37,700 nt of DNA from Acidilobaceae archaeon (GTDB taxonomy: Archaea > Thermoproteota > Thermoprotei_A > Sulfolobales > Acidilobaceae): the NCBI GenBank assembly GCA_027014125.1, contig JALWEI010000018.1:1-37700 (forward strand), written 5' to 3'. Below the pieces are notes generated by a model. That model did not search any database. It saw only the letters and a program-made list of their open reading frames with translations, and was not told the origin of the DNA. The first letter of the stretch is position 1. Every line of letters starts with the position of its first letter. Positions 22,344-31,126 of the stretch are shown here, in pieces. A program made the position numbers and the translations under genes.

Positions 22344-23171
22344 GTGGCGCTCGAAGACCTAGGCCTGCGGAGGGCCGCCGAGGTCATGGCAAGCTACCCG
22401 CACCTAGACAAGGACTACAGCCTATCCGAGGTACTGAAGCAGATGGACAAGGCCAAGACCGATAGGGTCATGCTGACCGAGGACGGAAGCCTCAGGGGCA
22501 TAGTGACGCTGAGGGACATCCTATTCAAGTTGGGCACGGTGAGGACCAAGCAGGTCTCCCCCTCGGCTATGCACGCATCAAGCTTCATGAGCGAGCCCGT
22601 CGCATCCGTGGGGGAGGAGGATACCCTGCTAAGGGCAGTCAGCGAGATGGACAAGGGAGGCTTCACCAGCGTCCCGGTAACGAGGGAGGGCGAGCCAGTG
22701 GGTATGATCACCAGGTACGAGCTAGCCAAGATGATAGCAGAGTCCCCCAGGGCCTCCGATATCAGTATCAGGGACGTGATGAGGACCCCGCCAGTCAGCG
22801 TGGGCCTCCAGACCAGGATACTACACGTGAGGCAACTGATACAGCAGTACGACATGAGCGTGATACCCGTGGTTGAGGATGGCAGGATGGTCGGGGTCAT
22901 AGGCGTGGACGAGCTGGCAACGGTCTTCATAAAGTACTACGAGCTAGCCAGGGGAGAGCCTAAGAGGATAACACCGCTGAAATACGTGGTGGTCGCCGAC
23001 GCCATAAAGCTGAGGCCGCCAAGGGCGAGCCCAGACTCCTCGCTGGCGGAGGCGGCAGACCTAATGGCCAAGGCCAGGTACAGGGCCGTCGTGGTGGTAG
23101 ACCAGGACAAGCCCGTGGGGATCGTGACGGGTATAGAGCTCGCCAGAGCAATACTGAGGGTAGGAGGGTAA
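22344..23171 (+). CDS. Four-CBS-motif protein
   Basis: 275 aa with four CBS motifs (two Bateman modules): YSLSEVLKQMDKAKTDRVM to GIVTLRDILF; FMSEPVASVGEEDTLLRAV to MITRYELAKM; VMRTPPVSVGLQTRILHV to GVIGVDELATVF; and SLAEAADLMAKARYRAVVVV to GIVTGIELARAI. Linkers are short, so no enzyme domain is present. It probably senses adenylates and controls another protein. GTG 22344; a TATA at 22303-22311 gives about an 11-nt leader. The stop overlaps the ATG of the Mut7-C gene (TAATG), so the two are co-translated. Confidence 0.9.
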   Translation: MALEDLGLRRAAEVMASYPHLDKDYSLSEVLKQMDKAKTDRVMLTEDGSLRGIVTLRDILFKLGTVRTKQVSPSAMHASSFMSEPVASVGEEDTLLRAVSEMDKGGFTSVPVTREGEPVGMITRYELAKMIAESPRASDISIRDVMRTPPVSVGLQTRILHVRQLIQQYDMSVIPVVEDGRMVGVIGVDELATVFIKYYELARGEPKRITPLKYVVVADAIKLRPPRASPDSSLAEAADLMAKARYRAVVVVDQDKPVGIVTGIELARAILRVGG

Positions 23172-23671
23172 TGGAGGATAAGAGGTTCATAGCAGACGCC
23201 ATGATGGGCGAGGTCGCAAGGTGGCTCCGCATCCTCGGCTACGACACCCTATACAACAGGAACTACACGGACTACCAGATCCTAAGGATAGCAGAGAAGA
23301 CAGGCAGGATTATCATAACAGGAGACAGGGGCCTCCACAACAGGGCAAGGAAGAGGGGGCTCAGGAGCGTCTACATAACCAGCCACAGGGTAGAGGAGAG
23401 GCTAGCCGAGGTGGCTGCTAGGACAGGGATAAGGCTAGACGCCGACCCAGACAGGAGCAGGTGCCCAGAGTGCAACGGGCCCCTGAGGAGGGTCGAGGAC
23501 AAGAGCCTAGTAAAGGACAAGGTCCCCCCAAGGGCCCTGGAGGCCTACAACACCTTCTACATATGCACAGTATGCGGCAGGGTATACTGGAGGGGAGGCC
23601 ACTGGAGGAACATAGAGAGGATACTAGGAGAGGCAAGGAGCCTAGTATCCAGGATACAAGGCCCCCGCTAA
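23171..23671 (+). CDS. Mut7-C RNase domain protein with zinc ribbon
   Basis: 166 aa. Residues 1-90 form a PIN-like Mut7-C domain: FIADAMMGEVARWLRILGYDT, then IIITGDRGLHNRARKRG, with the acidic residues D6 and D in TGDRGL in the usual places for metal-dependent nucleolysis. Residues about 95-145 form a zinc ribbon with CPECNGPLRR and CTVCGRVYWRGGHW (two CX2C pairs). The architecture is common in archaea and fits an RNA-processing nuclease. It is coupled to the CBS protein by a 3-nt TAATG overlap; the meaning of this link is not known. Confidence 0.9.
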   Translation: MEDKRFIADAMMGEVARWLRILGYDTLYNRNYTDYQILRIAEKTGRIIITGDRGLHNRARKRGLRSVYITSHRVEERLAEVAARTGIRLDADPDRSRCPECNGPLRRVEDKSLVKDKVPPRALEAYNTFYICTVCGRVYWRGGHWRNIERILGEARSLVSRIQGPR

Positions 23672-23707
23672 AACCTATTACCCCCACAATCTCATAATCA
23701 ACACTAA

Positions 23708-23734
23708 CCGGGGCCGCAAGAGGGCCGGCCCCGG
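23708..23734 (+). promoter_or_regulatory. GC hairpin before the saccharopine-dehydrogenase-like gene
   Basis: An 8-bp all-GC stem CCGGGGCC (23708-23715) pairs with GGCCCCGG (23727-23734), loop 11, 18 nt before TTG 23753. It could be the 3' end structure of the CBS/Mut7-C mRNA or a leader structure controlling the next gene. There is no T-tract after it. It also contains the palindrome GGGCCGGCCC. Confidence 0.45.
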
Positions 23735-23752
23735 AGGCTACCCCGATCAAAG

Positions 23753-24841
23753 TTGAAGCCCGAGGTTGTCGTTATAGGCCTAGGCAATGTAGGCCTAAGG
23801 GTCCTCTGGGAGCTCTCCTCACGGGGCCACAGCGCCCTGGGCATAGATAGGAATGGGAGGGCCGTGGAGAGGGCCAGAAAGCTAGGCCTAGAGGCCAAGG
23901 TCGGCGACGCCACCAGCCCGGAGTCGCTCAAAAACCTAATGGCTGGGGCAAGGCTAGCGGCAACCGCAGTACCAGGCTCCCTGGGCCTGGAGGTCCTCGG
24001 AGTCCTAACAAGGCTGGGCGTGGACGTGGTCGACGTCTCCTTCTTCGACCCCAGGAGGGGCAGGGTGGAGCCCGGGCCGGGCCAGGCTATGGTCATAGAT
24101 GCAGGCATAGCGCCGGGCCTCTCCAACATGCTCCTCTCCATGCTAGCCTCCCGCGCCAAGGCGAGGAGGGGCGCTATATACGTGGGCGGCATATCAGAGG
24201 AGCCGGAGTGGCCCCTCGGCATCTCCGCCACGTGGAACGTGGAGGACCTCATAGAGGAGTACCTGAGGCCCGCTAGGATGATCCGCGGGGGCAGGGTAGT
24301 GGAGGTCGACCCCCTCGAGGGGGAGCCGGGCCAGGTAGAGGTCGAGGGAGTGGGCAGGCTAGAGTACTTCCCAACCGACGGCCTCAGGAGCCTGCTGGAG
24401 ACCCACTCATGGATGGAGGAGCTGGTAGAGTACACCCTCCGCTGGCCAGGACACATAGACACCATGAAGAGGCTCAAAGCCCTAGGACTACTCTCGGAAT
24501 CCCAGGTCAGGAGCAACGGGTGCCTAGTCCAGGCCAGGGGCTTCCTGGCAGGACTACTCAAGAAGAGGTACGGCGGTATCAGGGACATGCTAGTAATGAT
24601 AGTCAAGGCCATTGGGGACAGGGTGGCGGAGGCAAGGGTAGTGGTGAGGGCCGACGAGGAGTGGAGTGCGATGGCAAAAGCCACCGGGGGCTTCCAGGCA
24701 GCAGTGGCCCACCTAATGCTGGAGGGCAAGATAAGCGGCAGGGGGCTCATGTACCCCGAGCACCTGGCTGAGATGCAGGGAGTCCCTGGGAGGATCCTAG
24801 AGGAGCTGGGCAGGATGGGTGTAAGAGTGTCTATAGACTAA
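23753..24841 (+). CDS. Saccharopine dehydrogenase-like NAD(P) oxidoreductase
   Basis: 362 aa. N-terminal Rossmann fold: VVVIGLGNVGLRVLWELSSRG (GXGXXG type), with ID in GIDRNG as the nucleotide ribose contact. The middle has DVVDVSFFDPRRG, VIDAGIAPGLSNMLLSMLASR, and YVGGISEEPEWPLGISATWN, as in the lysine dehydrogenase/saccharopine reductase-like branch of the Sacchrp_dh family. The exact substrate (lysine, 2-amino acid or a nitrogenous intermediate) is uncertain. TTG 23753 is the start; the upstream 80-nt gap has a GC hairpin. The ABC-2 exporter follows 43 nt downstream. Confidence 0.78.
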   Translation: MKPEVVVIGLGNVGLRVLWELSSRGHSALGIDRNGRAVERARKLGLEAKVGDATSPESLKNLMAGARLAATAVPGSLGLEVLGVLTRLGVDVVDVSFFDPRRGRVEPGPGQAMVIDAGIAPGLSNMLLSMLASRAKARRGAIYVGGISEEPEWPLGISATWNVEDLIEEYLRPARMIRGGRVVEVDPLEGEPGQVEVEGVGRLEYFPTDGLRSLLETHSWMEELVEYTLRWPGHIDTMKRLKALGLLSESQVRSNGCLVQARGFLAGLLKKRYGGIRDMLVMIVKAIGDRVAEARVVVRADEEWSAMAKATGGFQAAVAHLMLEGKISGRGLMYPEHLAEMQGVPGRILEELGRMGVRVSID

Positions 24842-24884
24842 GGGGCTAAACCCCGCCAGTGCCAGCACCACAGGGGGCCTGACT

Positions 24885-25835
24885 GTGTACACTATAGAAG
24901 CCGAGGGGCTTGAGAAGGAGTACAGGATAGGCCTACTATCAAAGAGGAGGGTGAAGGCTCTACGAGGCGTGTCACTGAGGATACAGAAGGGAACCCTATA
25001 CTCCCTACTAGGACCCAACGGCGCCGGGAAGACCACGCTGGTCAAGATACTGGCAACACTACTCATACCAGACGCCGGGTGGGCCAGGGTCGCCGGGTTC
25101 GATGTTGCAAGGGAGGCGGTCGAGGTTAGGAAGAGGGTGGGCGTGGTGCTCGGGGGAGAGAGGGCCCTCTACTGGAGGCTCACAGGGTGGAGCAACCTCT
25201 GGTTCTTCAGCCAGCTCTACGGCATACCCCCGGCCGAGGCCAGGAGGAGGATAAGGGAGCTGATAGAGCTTGTAGGCCTCCAGGGCTGGGAGCATGTGAG
25301 GGTGGAGAACTACTCCAAGGGCATGAAGCAGAGGCTCCATATAGCCCGGGGCCTGCTCAACGACCCCGAGGTCCTACTACTAGACGAGCCGACGATAGGC
25401 CTAGACCCAGCCGCAGCTAGGGAGGTGCGGGGACTTATCAGGAGGATCGTGGCAGAGGGGAGGACGGTACTCCTAACAACCCACTACATGGCGGAGGCGG
25501 AGGAGCTCTCGGACAGGGTAGGGATAATCTCCGGGGGCAGGATAATAGCGGAGGGCAGCCCGGGCGAGGTGAAGAAGATAATAGGGGGCAGGATGGTCCT
25601 AGTAAGCCTCACCGGGCCCCCGGGGGAGGCCTCCAGGCTAGCGGCACTACTAGGCGCCAGGGCCAGGAGTATAGACAGGGTAACAACGATAGAGGCAGTA
25701 GTTGAGGATGAGGAGGAGTTCATAGACAAGGTCCTAGGGGAGGCCCTCAGGAGGGGGCTACGGGTCAGGAGGGTGGAGGTCAGGGAGCCCAGCCTCGAGG
25801 AGGCGTTCATAAAACTCACCGGTGGGCCACGGTGA
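24885..25835 (+). CDS. ABC-2 type transporter ATP-binding protein
   Basis: 316 aa ATPase subunit of an ABC-2 exporter. Walker A is GPNGAGKT at 43-50; the signature is YSKGMKQRL (near 147); Walker B is VLLLDEPTIGLD (near 164-175); switch His in TTHYMAEAEEL. A C-terminal regulatory tail of about 90 residues follows, as in DrrA/CcmA subunits that export drugs, lipids or polymers. GTG 24885 is the start (its first codons read YTIEAEGLEK). The stop overlaps the GTG of the first permease (GTGA). Distinct from the ABC ATPase at the window start, which lacks permeases here. Confidence 0.93.
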   Translation: MYTIEAEGLEKEYRIGLLSKRRVKALRGVSLRIQKGTLYSLLGPNGAGKTTLVKILATLLIPDAGWARVAGFDVAREAVEVRKRVGVVLGGERALYWRLTGWSNLWFFSQLYGIPPAEARRRIRELIELVGLQGWEHVRVENYSKGMKQRLHIARGLLNDPEVLLLDEPTIGLDPAAAREVRGLIRRIVAEGRTVLLTTHYMAEAEELSDRVGIISGGRIIAEGSPGEVKKIIGGRMVLVSLTGPPGEASRLAALLGARARSIDRVTTIEAVVEDEEEFIDKVLGEALRRGLRVRRVEVREPSLEEAFIKLTGGPR

Positions 25836-26662
25836 ACATAGTATACCATGCAAGGGTCATAAAGGCGGTCGCGGTCAGGGACTTCAAGATAAGGATAACG
25901 TACATACCATGGATAATGAACAGCCTCCTCCAGCCCATAGCATGGACCCTCATACTAGTATACGCCTACAGGAGCATAATGGGCCCCGGATCCAGCGAGG
26001 CCCTCGCCGCCCACGGCTGGGCCGGGGACCCCGTGGGGTTCCTAATCCTAGGCCAGGTCCTACTCAGCCTATTCAACGCCCTGAACTGGAGGGCTGGGAT
26101 GGCGATCCAGAGGGAGAGGTGGTACGGCACACTAGAGCTGATCCTCCAGGCCCCAGCCAGCAGGATAGCGGTGCTAGCGGGCTCCAGCCTCTTCGGCCTG
26201 GTAGATGCAGGGTGGGCCTCATTCCTCTCCGCCCTCGCGGTGATAGCGCTGACCGGGGCGACCTTCAACGTGGCAGACCCCCTGGCGGCGGTGGCTAGCA
26301 TACTCCTAGCAGCGGTGGGAGCCCTATCCATGGGCATCGGCCTGGCCGGGCTATACGTTTTGACCAGGTCGGCGGGTCCCATAGCAGTGGCTATACAGCA
26401 CCCCACTAGGTTCTTCACCGGCTCCTCCTTCCCCCTAACGATACTCCCGGCTGTCCTCCAGTACGTGGGCTACGCTATCCCCCTAACCTACGGCCTCGAG
26501 GCGGTTAGGAGGACCATGCTCCAGGGGGCAGGGCTGGGCGACGTGGGGCCCCTCCTCTACAGGCTGCTCCTGCTCAGCATCGCATCTACAATGCTTGGGG
26601 TAGCTATGGTTAGGTGGGCAGAGGGGGTGGCTAGGAGGAATGGGTGGCTACACACCTTCTAA
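25832..26662 (+). CDS. ABC-2 permease subunit 1
   Basis: 276 aa with about six membrane segments (VGFLILGQVLLSLFNAL, LVDAGWASFLSALAVIALTG, ASILLAAVGALSMGIGLAGL, LTILPAVLQYVGYAIPLTYG, LLLSIASTMLGVAMV). It contains the GLEAVRRTML motif with YAIPLTYG, the ABC-2 superfamily signature at the end of the fold. GTG 25832 overlaps the ATPase stop, and its end overlaps the second permease by 23 nt. The three genes form one operon, a heterodimeric exporter. Substrate unknown. Confidence 0.9.
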   Translation: MNIVYHARVIKAVAVRDFKIRITYIPWIMNSLLQPIAWTLILVYAYRSIMGPGSSEALAAHGWAGDPVGFLILGQVLLSLFNALNWRAGMAIQRERWYGTLELILQAPASRIAVLAGSSLFGLVDAGWASFLSALAVIALTGATFNVADPLAAVASILLAAVGALSMGIGLAGLYVLTRSAGPIAVAIQHPTRFFTGSSFPLTILPAVLQYVGYAIPLTYGLEAVRRTMLQGAGLGDVGPLLYRLLLLSIASTMLGVAMVRWAEGVARRNGWLHTF

Positions 26663-27464
26663 GCTACAAGTGCTCCGGGCCAGCCTCTCTGCCTATGCCA
26701 GGGATGTGCTGGCCCTCTACTCAGCCTGGGGCTTCATACTGGTCAGGCTCAGCGTACCGGTCTTCATGGTAGCGACGGCGTGGGCCCTCTCCAAGATAGC
26801 CTCTCCCAGCGGGCTGGTCGCCAGCCTTGGCTACGTGGATTACGTGGGGTACGTCGCTCTAGGCTTCGCATTCTTCACCATGCTCACCACAACACTCTTC
26901 GAGGTGGGGGAGAGGATCCACAGGGAGATGGTCCAGGGGACCCTGGAGACGGTGCTCCTCACCCCGGCTAGCAGGCTTGCATGGCTAATCGGAGGCGCCC
27001 TAGGGAGCCTCATGATAAGCATGGCAGACGTGGCACTGGTCACGGTGTACTACGTTACACTCTTCAGAGGCGAGGTACACCTAGGGGGCGCGCCATACGC
27101 CCTAGCCGGGCTCCTCCTCTCCCTGGCAGGGATGACTGGTATGGGGATAGCCCTTGCCGGCATAGTCGTCAACCTTAAGGAGCCCCACGCATTCAACGTC
27201 ATGCTGACCCCATTCCTCATGCTCCTCTCAGGCATGATGTTCCCCGTAGAGGCCCTCCCAGGCCCCGTGGAGGCTGTGTCACGACTCATACCCGTGACTC
27301 ACGGGATAGAGGTTGTGAGGTCCTCGCTCCTCCAGGGGGAGCCCGCTATCCACCTCCTTGGGATCCTAGCACTTGAGGCCATAGCCTATACGGTGGTCGG
27401 GTATACGGTCTTCAGGCTGCTGGAGGCTAGGGCCAGGAGGCTGGGGGGCCTAGGCTCATTCTAG
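26640..27464 (+). CDS. ABC-2 permease subunit 2
   Basis: 274 aa paralogous partner of the first permease. Membrane segments include VGYVALGFAFFTMLTTTLF, LMISMADVALVTVYYVTLF, YALAGLLLSLAGMTGMGIAL and the signature block AVSRLIPVTHGIEVVRSSLL that parallels PLTYGLEAVRRTML of subunit 1. EVGERIHREMVQGTLETVLLTPASR parallels the REMVYGTLE cytoplasmic motif of ABC-2 permeases. ATG 26640 lies inside the end of subunit 1. Its stop codon shares the palindrome CTAG with the convergent MscS gene stop. Confidence 0.9.
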   Translation: MGGYTPSKLQVLRASLSAYARDVLALYSAWGFILVRLSVPVFMVATAWALSKIASPSGLVASLGYVDYVGYVALGFAFFTMLTTTLFEVGERIHREMVQGTLETVLLTPASRLAWLIGGALGSLMISMADVALVTVYYVTLFRGEVHLGGAPYALAGLLLSLAGMTGMGIALAGIVVNLKEPHAFNVMLTPFLMLLSGMMFPVEALPGPVEAVSRLIPVTHGIEVVRSSLLQGEPAIHLLGILALEAIAYTVVGYTVFRLLEARARRLGGLGSF

Positions 27465-28312
27465 CCCTCCCCCCTGAGCCTCACCCTGAGGTCCTCCTCC
27501 TGGTCCACTATGTGGAGGTCTAGCTGTGGGTATGGTATCTTTATCCCGGCCTCATCCAGGGCCTTCTTCAGCCTGGTCTGCAACTCTATCTTGGTGGCGA
27601 ACCACGCCTGCGGGGGCGCCCAGCACCTCATCTTAATCACTATCGCTGAGTCGGCGTACTGGTCCACGAAGGCCTCGGGGCCCGGGTTGACTAGGCACAG
27701 GGGATGGCTCTCCATGAGCCTCTTAACCGTCTCTATAGCCTTGTCTATATCCGTGTCATAGTGGATCCCTATCGCTATCTCAACCCTCCTAGCCCTCATC
27801 CTGACGTAGTTGGTTATGATCTCGTTGAAGACAGTGTTGTTAGGGATCCTGACTATGGGCCCGTCCCACGTCCTTATCCTAGTCGAGAATATATTGATCC
27901 CCACCACGACACCCGAGACGCCCGCGACGTTGACAGGATCCCCGATCCTTAGGGGCTGTTCTATGAGGAGCATGACCCCGCTAACCAGGTTACCCAGAGT
28001 GTTCTGGGCGGCGAGGCCGACTACTATGCCGGCGAAGCCGCCCGCTATGAGGAGGCCGGAGAGGTTTATCCCGAAGGGGTAGAGTGCCGCTATGCCTGAG
28101 ACCGCCAGGAGGCTGTAGAATACTAGTAGCTCGAGGGGCCTGTACACGTGAGGCGGCAGCTTTGGCTTGAGGCTCCTCCTCATCAGGCTCCTTACGAAGT
28201 ATGCTATGATGAGGCCTGCGGTGAATACTAGGATCGCGATCACAAAGTTCTCTATACTCCCCCTTATGGCTCCAGCCAGCCCGGAGAGTATGTCCTCAGC
28301 CACCACATACAC
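27461..28312 (-). CDS. MscS-family mechanosensitive channel
   Basis: 283 aa small-conductance mechanosensitive channel. N-terminal membrane helices (ENFVIAILVFTAGLIIAYFV, PLELLVFYSLLAVSGIAALY), then the pore-lining TM3 helix with small residues LLIAGGFAGIVVGLAAQNTLGNLVSGVMLLIE, and the beta/alpha-beta cytoplasmic domain with RIGDPVNVAGVSGVVVGIN and VRIPNNTVFNEIITNYVR. These are the MscS core features. GTG 28312 is just after the DUF432 stop, so it is translated with DUF432. Protects against osmotic down-shift. Confidence 0.92.
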   Translation of the reverse strand: MYVVAEDILSGLAGAIRGSIENFVIAILVFTAGLIIAYFVRSLMRRSLKPKLPPHVYRPLELLVFYSLLAVSGIAALYPFGINLSGLLIAGGFAGIVVGLAAQNTLGNLVSGVMLLIEQPLRIGDPVNVAGVSGVVVGINIFSTRIRTWDGPIVRIPNNTVFNEIITNYVRMRARRVEIAIGIHYDTDIDKAIETVKRLMESHPLCLVNPGPEAFVDQYADSAIVIKMRCWAPPQAWFATKIELQTRLKKALDEAGIKIPYPQLDLHIVDQEEDLRVRLRGEG

Positions 28313-28315
28313 CCC

Positions 28316-29065
28316 CTACTGTGTAGCCAAGCTCCTCTTCTGCACCTGCACCCTCATGACGAAGGGCTGGGTCTGCTGGAGGAACGCTGCTATGTGCCTC
28401 CTAGCCCTCCTGACCTCCACTACCTCCCTCAGCCCCTCCAGCGGGGGGTCACCGCTGGTCTTAACCACCACGCCGCCATTGCTTGCCTCGACCGTCAGGG
28501 TGGGGTAGTATATGAGGCCGGTATTGTCGACGTAGAACCTTGTGCTCACAGCGTTGAAACCCACGCCGGGGAGGAGTATGCTGGTACCCCTGACTATGAA
28601 CCTAACCACCGCGGTGCCCACGGGGTCGGGCAGCTCCTCCTTTGTGTAGGCTGCTATACTCTTATAGTACCTGGCTAGGAGGCCGTCAACTATGTCGCCG
28701 ACCAGTGTGAACTTGACCTCGACCGGGCTCAGCCTCGCCACGGCTATGTCCCCGACGTAGACCTCTACCTCATATGGGGCCAGGGCCCAGTAGTCCTCAC
28801 CGTCCTCGATGTATACGCTACTCTCGAAGTCGACGTAGATGTAGGGGGTCGCAGTGAGCACCCTATAAATCGCAGGTATCGGGGCCGCGTAGACAGGCTG
28901 GCCCTTGGGGATCCTGGCAGTGGCACACCCATACCTATCACAGGCCTCCAGGTCCCCGTTCTCCCTCCTCTCGATCCGTGCATCGCCAATCTCGATCCAC
29001 TGCCCCGCCTCAATCCTCCACGGAACCCTTAGGAGGAGCTCGTTATCGCTAGCATGAATCGGCAT
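28316..29065 (-). CDS. DUF432 family protein
   Basis: 249 aa from ATG 29065. Beta-rich (EVEVYVGDIAVARLSPVEVKFTLVGD, YYPTLTVEASNGGVVVKTSG) with the segment LLARYYKSIAAYTKEELPDPVG and a basic C-terminal helix. I match it to DUF432, a family seen in archaea beside MscS-type channels; function is unknown. The frame opens at ATG 29116 but that would cover the TATA at 29113-29122. No membrane helix is visible. The spacing to mscS (3 nt) suggests a protein that works with the channel, for example as a cytoplasmic cap; this is inference. Confidence 0.68.
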   Translation of the reverse strand: MPIHASDNELLLRVPWRIEAGQWIEIGDARIERRENGDLEACDRYGCATARIPKGQPVYAAPIPAIYRVLTATPYIYVDFESSVYIEDGEDYWALAPYEVEVYVGDIAVARLSPVEVKFTLVGDIVDGLLARYYKSIAAYTKEELPDPVGTAVVRFIVRGTSILLPGVGFNAVSTRFYVDNTGLIYYPTLTVEASNGGVVVKTSGDPPLEGLREVVEVRRARRHIAAFLQQTQPFVMRVQVQKRSLATQ

Positions 29066-29112
29066 ACCCCTACACCAGCCCTTAGACCCCCGGGGGATCG
29101 GGAGCATGCTAG

Positions 29113-29122
29113 GCATATATAC
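29113..29122. promoter_or_regulatory. Bidirectional TATA between DUF432-mscS and RNA ligase
   Basis: GCATATATAC includes a TATATA palindrome that reads as a TATA box in both directions. Predicted starts near 29142 (plus) and 29092 (minus). The plus leader contains a 6-bp hairpin GCCCGG/CCGGGC (29130-29135 and 29144-29149) and the GGAGG site for the ligase. Confidence 0.55.
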
Positions 29123-29170
29123 CGTGCACGCCCGGCAGCCCCTCCGGGCTTCAAAGGAGGCCCGTGAGGG

Positions 29171-30367
29171 TTGAACCAGCAGCGGCTAGTCGAGGTCCTG
29201 GGCAGCTGTAGCAGGGTTAGGGAGGCAAGGGTTAGGTGCGCCTCCTACCCGTGGGCAAGGTACTGCGTCTACACGTACAAGACTGCTGACTGGAGGGTAT
29301 TCAGGGAGAAGCCCTGCCTCCTCTACTCCCGGGGCACAGTCGTCGTAGAGGATAGGAGCGGTGGGATCCACGTGTACCTCCCCTTCACGAAGTTCTTCAA
29401 CGCTGGGGAGACCGATTACACGCTCTACAACAGGCTATCCAAGCTCCAGGTTGGGAGCGTCTATGAGAAGCTAGACGGGACCCTGGTGGTAGTATGGCGC
29501 GACCCCGTCACCGGGGAGCTGAGGGCGAATACGAGGGGCTCCCTATGGAGCCACCCCGGGGGCAGGGGAAACCCGGACCCTAGGGCTAGGGTCGTGAACC
29601 CCTTCGTCAGGGGCCTCATGAGGTACATCGAGGAGAACGAGCTCAGGAGGAGCCTTGAGAGTATCATTGATGAAAAGTGGACGGTGATGCTAGAGCTGGT
29701 GGCCCCCGGTATGGCGGCCAGCAGAGCCCACCACGACCCCGAGGAGTACATGGAGGCGATCCAGGGACGTGGTGTGGCCTACCTACTAGCCTATAGGGGC
29801 AGGGATGGCAGTCTCGAAGAGCCTGGCGAGAGCGAGTGGCCCCACCAGCCCTCCAGGCTTAGCGTGCCACGTTCGCCGGAGGAGCTAGGGGGCGTGGTGG
29901 AGGGCCTGGGTATAGAGGGTGTAGTTGCCTGGTACAGGGAGAGCCCCTACCAGGGCCCCCTGGAGGGCATAGATCCCCTGGTCAAGTTCAAGTCGAGGAG
30001 CTACCTATTCAGGGTCACGGGGCTCCAGTCCAGGAGGTCTATACTAGCATACACCCTACAGGGCGGCGTGGACGACCTAGCCGGAGTGGTGGAGCCGGGG
30101 GAGCTTGAAGTCCTAAGGAGGATCCATGCCGAGTACCAGCGCCTCCTCCAGGGGATAGAGGAGCTGAGGCGGAGGAGGGATGAGCTTAGGAGGAGGGGGA
30201 TCAACGTTAGGGGCCTCATAGCACGGGGCATAGAGAGCCCGGATAGGCTGCACGGCGAGGTGGTTTCAAGGTCGCCGAGGGACTACTGGAAGGCGCTCAG
30301 ATTCCTGGAGAGGCTCAACAGGACCCTGGAGAGGATACTAGAGAAGCTGGAGGGCCAGCCCGCCTAG
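29171..30367 (+). CDS. T4 Rnl1-type RNA ligase
   Basis: ATP-dependent RNA ligase of the nucleotidyltransferase superfamily; joins 5'-phosphate and 3'-hydroxyl RNA ends through a covalent Lys-AMP. Motif I is KLDG at 100-103 (K100 the adenylated Lys) inside VYEKLDGTLVVVW. PFTKFFNAGETDYT, just before, matches the KFFNxxE block of T4 RNA ligase 1; RGSLWSHP and VMLELVAPG (near 172-180) match motif III-like blocks; EGVV (249-252) is motif IV and VKFKSRS (271-277) motif V. The C-terminal about 110 residues are helical and Arg-rich (RLLQGIEELRRRRDELRRRG), as expected of an RNA-specificity domain. TTG 29171 has GGAGG 10 nt before it. A T-tract (30384-30389) follows the stop. Archaea usually seal tRNA with RtcB, so this is an extra activity. 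Confidence 0.88.
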   Translation: MNQQRLVEVLGSCSRVREARVRCASYPWARYCVYTYKTADWRVFREKPCLLYSRGTVVVEDRSGGIHVYLPFTKFFNAGETDYTLYNRLSKLQVGSVYEKLDGTLVVVWRDPVTGELRANTRGSLWSHPGGRGNPDPRARVVNPFVRGLMRYIEENELRRSLESIIDEKWTVMLELVAPGMAASRAHHDPEEYMEAIQGRGVAYLLAYRGRDGSLEEPGESEWPHQPSRLSVPRSPEELGGVVEGLGIEGVVAWYRESPYQGPLEGIDPLVKFKSRSYLFRVTGLQSRRSILAYTLQGGVDDLAGVVEPGELEVLRRIHAEYQRLLQGIEELRRRRDELRRRGINVRGLIARGIESPDRLHGEVVSRSPRDYWKALRFLERLNRTLERILEKLEGQPA

Positions 30368-30438
30368 GCGCCCATTATAAGGTTTTTTAAGATGACAATG
30401 CACGCTGGTGGATGGTGCTCTAGGGCAGGGGATAAATA
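30368..30438 (+). promoter_or_regulatory. Terminator-like T-run and promoter region
   Basis: The 71-nt gap after the RNA ligase stop has a six-T run at 30384-30389, a common archaeal termination signal. GATAAATAG at 30431-30439 looks like a TATA box; it would give a transcript starting near 30460, so the PhoU-like gene might begin at GTG 30463 without leader. Confidence 0.45.
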
Positions 30439-31122
30439 GTGTACGCCGGGAGCAGTATAAGCGTGGCAGCGATAGTGGAGCACCTACTCAACATGGCCAG
30501 GGACCTGGAGGACCTGGCGCACCTGGCCTGGAAGCTGTCGAGCCAGAACCCGGAGGTCGAGGTCCTAGAGAAGGCCTACAGGCAGGAGGTGGTTACTAGG
30601 AAGGACAAGATAGAGGAGATGAAGTCGAGGCTATTCGAGTACATGGCCTCAGGCAGGATAGAGGTGGTCGAGCACAGCGGCTTCTACCTGACCATCGCAA
30701 TATCCCTCGAGAGGGCCGCCCAGAGCCTAGATGCGGCGGTATACAGGATGCTCCTATTCACAAGCATAGCCAAGGAGCAGGGAGGAGAGCCGCTAGCCCA
30801 GGTATCGGGGCTATTCTCCAGCATGAGGGAGGCGCTAAGCCACCTATCCTCAGCCTTAAGGGTAGTGCAGAACATGAGCGGGGCCAACAGGGACCAGTAC
30901 AAGCTACTGGACCAGAGGGTGTCGAGGGTTAAGGTGGCGGAGGAGGATGCGGATAAGCTGTACAGGAGGGTGATAGCCTATGCACTGGAGAAGTACAGGG
31001 GCGACTGTAGCCTGCTAGTAGCCCTGAAGGACCTGGCGGATAGCGCAGAGAATGCGATGGACCATATAGCAGAGGCCGGGGACTACGTTAGGGCGCTGGG
31101 AGTGGCGATATACTCGAGGTGA
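30439..31122 (+). CDS. PhoU-like / DUF47 family protein
   Basis: 227 aa helical protein of the DUF47/PhoU-divergent group, which usually accompanies Pit phosphate permeases and binds metals. It is entirely helical: [37 protein letters not shown] and the C-terminal signature [22 protein letters not shown] (acidic residues for metal clusters). No Pit transporter is near. GTG 30439 is the first start; GTG 30463 is possible. The gene leads into endA with a perfect ribosome site covering its own stop, so these two are co-transcribed; a role in phosphate regulation is not evident from the neighbourhood. Confidence 0.75.
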   Translation: MYAGSSISVAAIVEHLLNMARDLEDLAHLAWKLSSQNPEVEVLEKAYRQEVVTRKDKIEEMKSRLFEYMASGRIEVVEHSGFYLTIAISLERAAQSLDAAVYRMLLFTSIAKEQGGEPLAQVSGLFSSMREALSHLSSALRVVQNMSGANRDQYKLLDQRVSRVKVAEEDADKLYRRVIAYALEKYRGDCSLLVALKDLADSAENAMDHIAEAGDYVRALGVAIYSR

Positions 31123-31126
31123 AGCC

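Noticed and set aside
25832-26298. 158-aa plus-strand frame inside permease 1
   Set aside because: It is an out-of-frame shadow; the permease frame has the membrane segments and the ABC-2 motif.
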